Below the pieces are notes generated by a model. That model saw only the letters and a program-made list of their open reading frames with translations. It did not search any database and was not told where the DNA came from. A stretch of 18,178 nucleotides of DNA, from the NCBI GenBank assembly GCA_017936245.1, contig JAGBFY010000381.1, positions 1 through 18,178 of the forward strand, read 5' to 3'. This document shows positions 15,242-18,178 of the stretch, piece after piece (the first letter of the stretch is position 1; every line of letters starts with the position of its first letter). Both the position numbers and the translations under genes were made by a program. This DNA is from Kiritimatiellia bacterium (GTDB taxonomy: Bacteria > Verrucomicrobiota > Kiritimatiellia > RFP12 > UBA1067).

Positions 15242-16504
15242 TCATTTCCATTCCGGCGACACCGCAACACGCAATCCAACGGTTCTGTTCTGCGTACCGG
15301 TTATTGCATTGCAACCTCTGTCTCTTCGGTGTGCCATGCAATATCCCGATTGGCTGTTATTCCATCCACCCCCACGGGTCGCATGATATCGCTCCGTTGC
15401 ATTCACCCCAGGACCGATAGGATCCTCCACAGGATTTTGTCCGGAATATAGACTTTTAAGGGATGTGTCATCTGTATAAGCGTCAAGGCACATTTCCCAA
15501 ACATTACCCAAAGTGTCATACAACCCCCATGTGTTTGGAAGATAAGATCCAACTATTGCAGTTCCACCCTCATCAGGCGCTTCGTTGCGTGTGGATGCTT
15601 CGGGGAAATTCCATCTTCCCGTATTTTTGTTGACTATGAGGGATTTCGCATGTCCAGCTCGGCAGGCACATTCCCATTGCGCTTCCGTAGGCAGACTGAA
15701 CGTAGAAAGGCCGGTTCTAGAACGCATCTTTTCAATGTAAGTACCTTCAGTGACGGCACGATTTTCCGGCCATCTATTATGACCGATGATATCTGTATAG
15801 TTCACCATCTCAACCGGTCTTGCGGCTTTATAAAGATCATTTGTCATATGACTAGGCCACTTACCTGTCACTAGGGCATATTGCATCTGCGTAAGTTCGA
15901 AAACCCCTATGTAATAAGGAGACAGTTTCACCTTGAATTCTCCTTCGCCATTGTTTGTGTCCGTTCCTCCAAACGGAAAAACGTTTTCTTTCACCCGCTT
16001 GAGCCAAAGCTTCGTGGTGCGGTTGGGGTCGGCGGCGCAGGCGACAAGATCGTTGGTCGGCACCAGCACCGGAGGTGTGAAAGTATAATGGACAGGATAG
16101 CGCGGAGAGTCAGGGCCACTCGAAAGATCTATCACCATGTACACATCGAGCGCATCAACCTCGGCTGGATTGACAGGTGCAACAGTCACCGCCACCTGAA
16201 GGTCATCGACCTTAAGTCCGGGATAGTCTGCCCCGATATCCCACGTTACGCGGCTCGTGCCGTATCCGCAGAGCGGTTCGCTGAGGAATGTGCGGGCGAA
16301 AAGCTTTTTTGTTCCCTTGTCGCAGGTTGCGCTTAATCCGACCTTGAAAAGATCGCTCGCCTTTGAGTCCGAGACGGTAAAATCCACGTCAATGACGTTC
16401 TGCCAGGGGTATCTGGCGTGGGCGGAGACGTCCGAGACCGTCAAGGCCTGAGCCGTGCCTGCGATAGCGCATGCGGCGAACAAAAACATGATCGAATTTT
16501 TCAT
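15242..16504 (-). CDS. Secreted SUMF1/FGE-fold protein, type-B N-terminal domain
   Basis: A 420-residue protein with a Sec signal (MKNSIMFLFAACAIAGTAQA). The type-B beta domain spans about 21-145 (LTVSDVSAHARYPWQNVIDVDF, SRVTWDIGADYPGLKVDDL, VYMVIDLSSG, YPVHYTFTPP). The SUMF1 domain spans about 165-418: YYIGVFELTQMQY (197-209), LSTFSLPTEAQWECACRAG (266-284), NTWGLYDTLGNVWEMCLD (324-341) and TRGGGWNNSQSGYCMAHRR (376-394), ending GLRVAVS. The FGE cysteine pair is absent; a single C389 sits one residue beyond the usual second position. It pairs with the following gene in domain type and alignment, so the two are a tandem duplicate. ATG 16504 follows AAAGGAACGGAT and gives the signal peptide; an in-frame ATG nine codons upstream lies beyond the SD and is less likely. 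The GH20 gene ends 27 bp upstream. Confidence 0.85.
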   Translation of the reverse strand: MKNSIMFLFAACAIAGTAQALTVSDVSAHARYPWQNVIDVDFTVSDSKASDLFKVGLSATCDKGTKKLFARTFLSEPLCGYGTSRVTWDIGADYPGLKVDDLQVAVTVAPVNPAEVDALDVYMVIDLSSGPDSPRYPVHYTFTPPVLVPTNDLVACAADPNRTTKLWLKRVKENVFPFGGTDTNNGEGEFKVKLSPYYIGVFELTQMQYALVTGKWPSHMTNDLYKAARPVEMVNYTDIIGHNRWPENRAVTEGTYIEKMRSRTGLSTFSLPTEAQWECACRAGHAKSLIVNKNTGRWNFPEASTRNEAPDEGGTAIVGSYLPNTWGLYDTLGNVWEMCLDAYTDDTSLKSLYSGQNPVEDPIGPGVNATERYHATRGGGWNNSQSGYCMAHRRDRGCNAITGTQNRTVGLRVAVSPEWK

Positions 16505-16531
16505 ATCCGTTCCTTTCTTTGAATCAAACAA

Positions 16532-18085
16532 TCAGCGCGTTCCGATCGAAGTGCCGATCTGATCGGTGAAAAACCCCGTTTCCGAATACCGGTCGACTCC
16601 CGGCGTATCCCAGCCGACCTGCCGCCAGTGGGTATCATACACATCGCGGAGGGCGGAACTGTACTCCTTGGCGAGAGTTTTCACGTCCGCCGCCGCCTTC
16701 GCGCTCCAAGCGCATGAAGCGCCGTGCGAGAACGTGCTCCAAACGCTGTAGTCGGTAAAACGGTTCCAGGTTGTACAGATTACGCCCATCCCTGCATTCC
16801 GGGCGTAAGCGCACTGGGAATGGATCCCGTCGATATTGTCCCACGGACACGTCATCGTCTCAAAGCCCTTGGATCTGAAATAGTCAAGCGTCGGGTAGCG
16901 TCCGTCCTTCGGCGGCGGATAGTAGCACCAGTCGCAGATGATGATATCTTTGGGCAGTTTGTCCAGCAGCGTGACGGTCGACGGAGAGCCGTTCGCCTCA
17001 AACCCCTTCCAGCGAGGATCCTTGTCGAGAATGAGCTTGTCGTGCCAGATCATCGGACGCGCGCCGAGCTTGCGCACATGGGAAGAAAGCGACTCCACGA
17101 GCGACGCGAGGAGTTTGCCGTAATCGGCGGCGCAGCATGCCGCGCAAGTTGGCGGGTCCGCCTCGTCGCAACCGAGATGGAAATACTTCGGGCTCCCGAA
17201 CGCCTCGTGCAGTTCCGTGACCATTTCACGGATCACCCTTACCGCTTCGGGATTCGCAAGACACCAGTTGAATCCGGCGCGCGGCTCGAAAAGCGGCTGG
17301 TACTTAGGCGAAAGATCGAGCGCGGCATGCTTGCCGGCCTTGCCGCGCGCCGCACGGGCATGACCGAAGATGTTGAAAAACGGAATGATCGTAACGCCGA
17401 GATCTTTCGCCGTCGCCGCGAGACGGTGGCACTCGGACAGCGTCAGCCAGCCGTTCTTCCAACCGTACCACGGATGTTTTTCGCTCCTGTACACGCCCCA
17501 GGACTCGAGAATGACGTGATTGAATTTGTAATACGCCGCCATGCGGATGCCGTGTTCAAGACGCGCCGGGGTAACTTCAGGAAATGCGCAGAGATGAAGT
17601 GCGCGAAAAGCCGTTTCAGGACGATCCACGACGGTGAATTCCGGCACTTCATACGCCTGTGTCGTCAGCGTTCCGCGCACGGGCTGGGCGAGCTGGCGAA
17701 GCGTCATCGCCGCCCAGCGAACGCCCTGCATCGTTCTGGCGCGCACAAAAAGCCGACCGTCCTTCGCGCCAAGAACATATGCCTCCTCCCCTTCGGGAAG
17801 GTCGCCGCCTTTCATCGCGACCGCGGACGGCTTGCGTCCGAACCATGCCGCCATCTTCCCGGCAACCCATTCCGCAGCCCCCCGCGAATCCTCCGCGCAC
17901 AACACCTCAACGCGCACGTTTTCGTCAAGCATAACGCGCTTGGTCGGCTCAAGCGTCCGCTCTGCGACCTCGGGTATCACCCCCGGCCAGCGGTAGCGCC
18001 ACGCCGCATCGCCGTCCGCGAAGAGCTGCGACATTGACACGGCAATTGCGACAGTACATCCTATAATGCAAGACTTTCTTTCCAT
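16532..18085 (-). CDS. Secreted GH20 beta-N-acetylhexosaminidase
   Basis: A 517-residue protein with an N-terminal export signal (MERKSCIIGCTVAIAVSMSQLFADG). Residues about 45-155 match the GH20 N-terminal alpha/beta domain (VLGAKDGRLFVRARTMQGVRWAAMTLRQL). The barrel starts about 158 (ETAFRALHLCAFPE) and includes KFNHVILESWG (187-197), IPFFNIFGHARA (234-245) and YFHLGCDEAD (301-310). D307-E308 are the catalytic Asp-Glu pair of substrate-assisted retaining hexosaminidases, which remove terminal GlcNAc or GalNAc. Later motifs are PMIWHDKL (344-351), ICDWCYY (383-389) and TTWNRF (438-443), which would line the sugar pocket. The length is normal for a GH20 without an extra binding module. It is first in the upstream operon, ahead of two SUMF1-type genes and a GH123-like gene. 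AAAGG lies about 7 bases before ATG 18085. Confidence 0.9.
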   Translation of the reverse strand: MERKSCIIGCTVAIAVSMSQLFADGDAAWRYRWPGVIPEVAERTLEPTKRVMLDENVRVEVLCAEDSRGAAEWVAGKMAAWFGRKPSAVAMKGGDLPEGEEAYVLGAKDGRLFVRARTMQGVRWAAMTLRQLAQPVRGTLTTQAYEVPEFTVVDRPETAFRALHLCAFPEVTPARLEHGIRMAAYYKFNHVILESWGVYRSEKHPWYGWKNGWLTLSECHRLAATAKDLGVTIIPFFNIFGHARAARGKAGKHAALDLSPKYQPLFEPRAGFNWCLANPEAVRVIREMVTELHEAFGSPKYFHLGCDEADPPTCAACCAADYGKLLASLVESLSSHVRKLGARPMIWHDKLILDKDPRWKGFEANGSPSTVTLLDKLPKDIIICDWCYYPPPKDGRYPTLDYFRSKGFETMTCPWDNIDGIHSQCAYARNAGMGVICTTWNRFTDYSVWSTFSHGASCAWSAKAAADVKTLAKEYSSALRDVYDTHWRQVGWDTPGVDRYSETGFFTDQIGTSIGTR

Positions 18086-18102
18086 AACCTAGCCTTTACT
18101 GA

Positions 18103-18118
18103 ATATATATATATATAT
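18103..18118. repeat. (AT)8 dinucleotide repeat upstream of the GH20 gene
   Basis: Eight AT units starting 18 bp upstream of the GH20 start codon and overlapping the likely -10 region. Confidence 0.9.
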
Positions 18119-18139
18119 TACTACCGAATTATGAAACAA
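18112..18139 (-). promoter_or_regulatory. Possible promoter of the upstream operon
   Basis: On the minus strand TTGTTT (18134-18139) is followed after 16 bases by TATATA (18112-18117), which lies inside the (AT)8 repeat. Several alternative -10 registers exist at two-base steps. The leader would be about 20 bases. No further gene is visible to the right edge. Confidence 0.35.
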
Positions 18140-18178
18140 GTACCGTAAATATGCAGAATCGAGAATTCCGGCGAGAAC

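Noticed and set aside
15242..16504. Diversity-generating retroelement target, since SUMF1-fold proteins are common DGR targets and this C-terminus (GGGWNNSQ...) resembles a variable region
   Set aside because: No reverse transcriptase, no template-repeat copy of the 3' end and no A-specific differences between copies can be seen in the window. A search of the flanking genome for an RT and TR would settle it.
6119..16504. Genuine formylglycine-generating enzymes activating sulfatases
   Set aside because: None of the five has the correctly spaced cysteine pair, and no sulfatase (C/S-x-P-x-R motif) is encoded in the window.
16724..18037. A 437-codon plus-strand open frame opposite the GH20 gene
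   Set aside because: It is the mirror of a gene with an intact catalytic Asp-Glu motif; composition is Arg-rich and without motifs.

Overview
The window looks like an accessory glycan-degradation region from a Verrucomicrobiota-type bacterium, probably a gut or rumen Kiritimatiellae relative. That assignment is inference. It rests on several secreted SUMF1/FGE-fold proteins with an N-terminal beta-sandwich domain, lying next to GH20, GH123/DUF4091, GH92 and GH42-like enzymes, and on the moderately high GC. No rRNA, housekeeping or taxonomic marker gene is present to confirm it.

All twelve supported genes are on the minus strand and form two tightly spaced transcription units. The upstream unit (right side, transcribed leftwards) is GH20 hexosaminidase (16532-18085), SUMF1-type protein (15242-16504), SUMF1-type protein (13934-15220) and CBM9-like + GH123/DUF4091 protein (11323-13890). 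The downstream unit is a small secreted protein (10360-10620), three SUMF1-type proteins (8982-10343, 7522-8967, 6119-7498), an esterase + GH42-like fusion (2893-6108), a Tat-type metallophosphoesterase (1484-2884) and a GH92-like enzyme that runs off the left edge (1-1440). Gaps between genes are 10-43 bp, and one start overlaps the preceding stop.

Almost every product has a visible export signal, so the gene set reads as extracytoplasmic enzymes acting on HexNAc-, mannose- and perhaps galactose-containing glycans, such as mucin or N-glycans. The five SUMF1-type proteins lack the correctly spaced active-site cysteine pair of formylglycine-generating enzyme, and there is no sulfatase, transporter or regulator in the window. 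They are therefore more likely binding or structural partners of the glycosidases than sulfatase activators. The two operons use different N-terminal domain types, and in the upstream operon the SUMF1 halves are visibly more AT-rich than the N-terminal halves.

The 10627-11322 intergenic region is the only long gene-poor stretch. It holds the downstream promoter (TTGAAA-17-TATATT with an A11 run in the spacer), a 58-bp nested palindrome, repeated CTTACACC motifs and several 7-bp-stem hairpins. The upstream operon's putative promoter contains an (AT)8 repeat, so both operons carry a simple-sequence repeat in the core promoter region.
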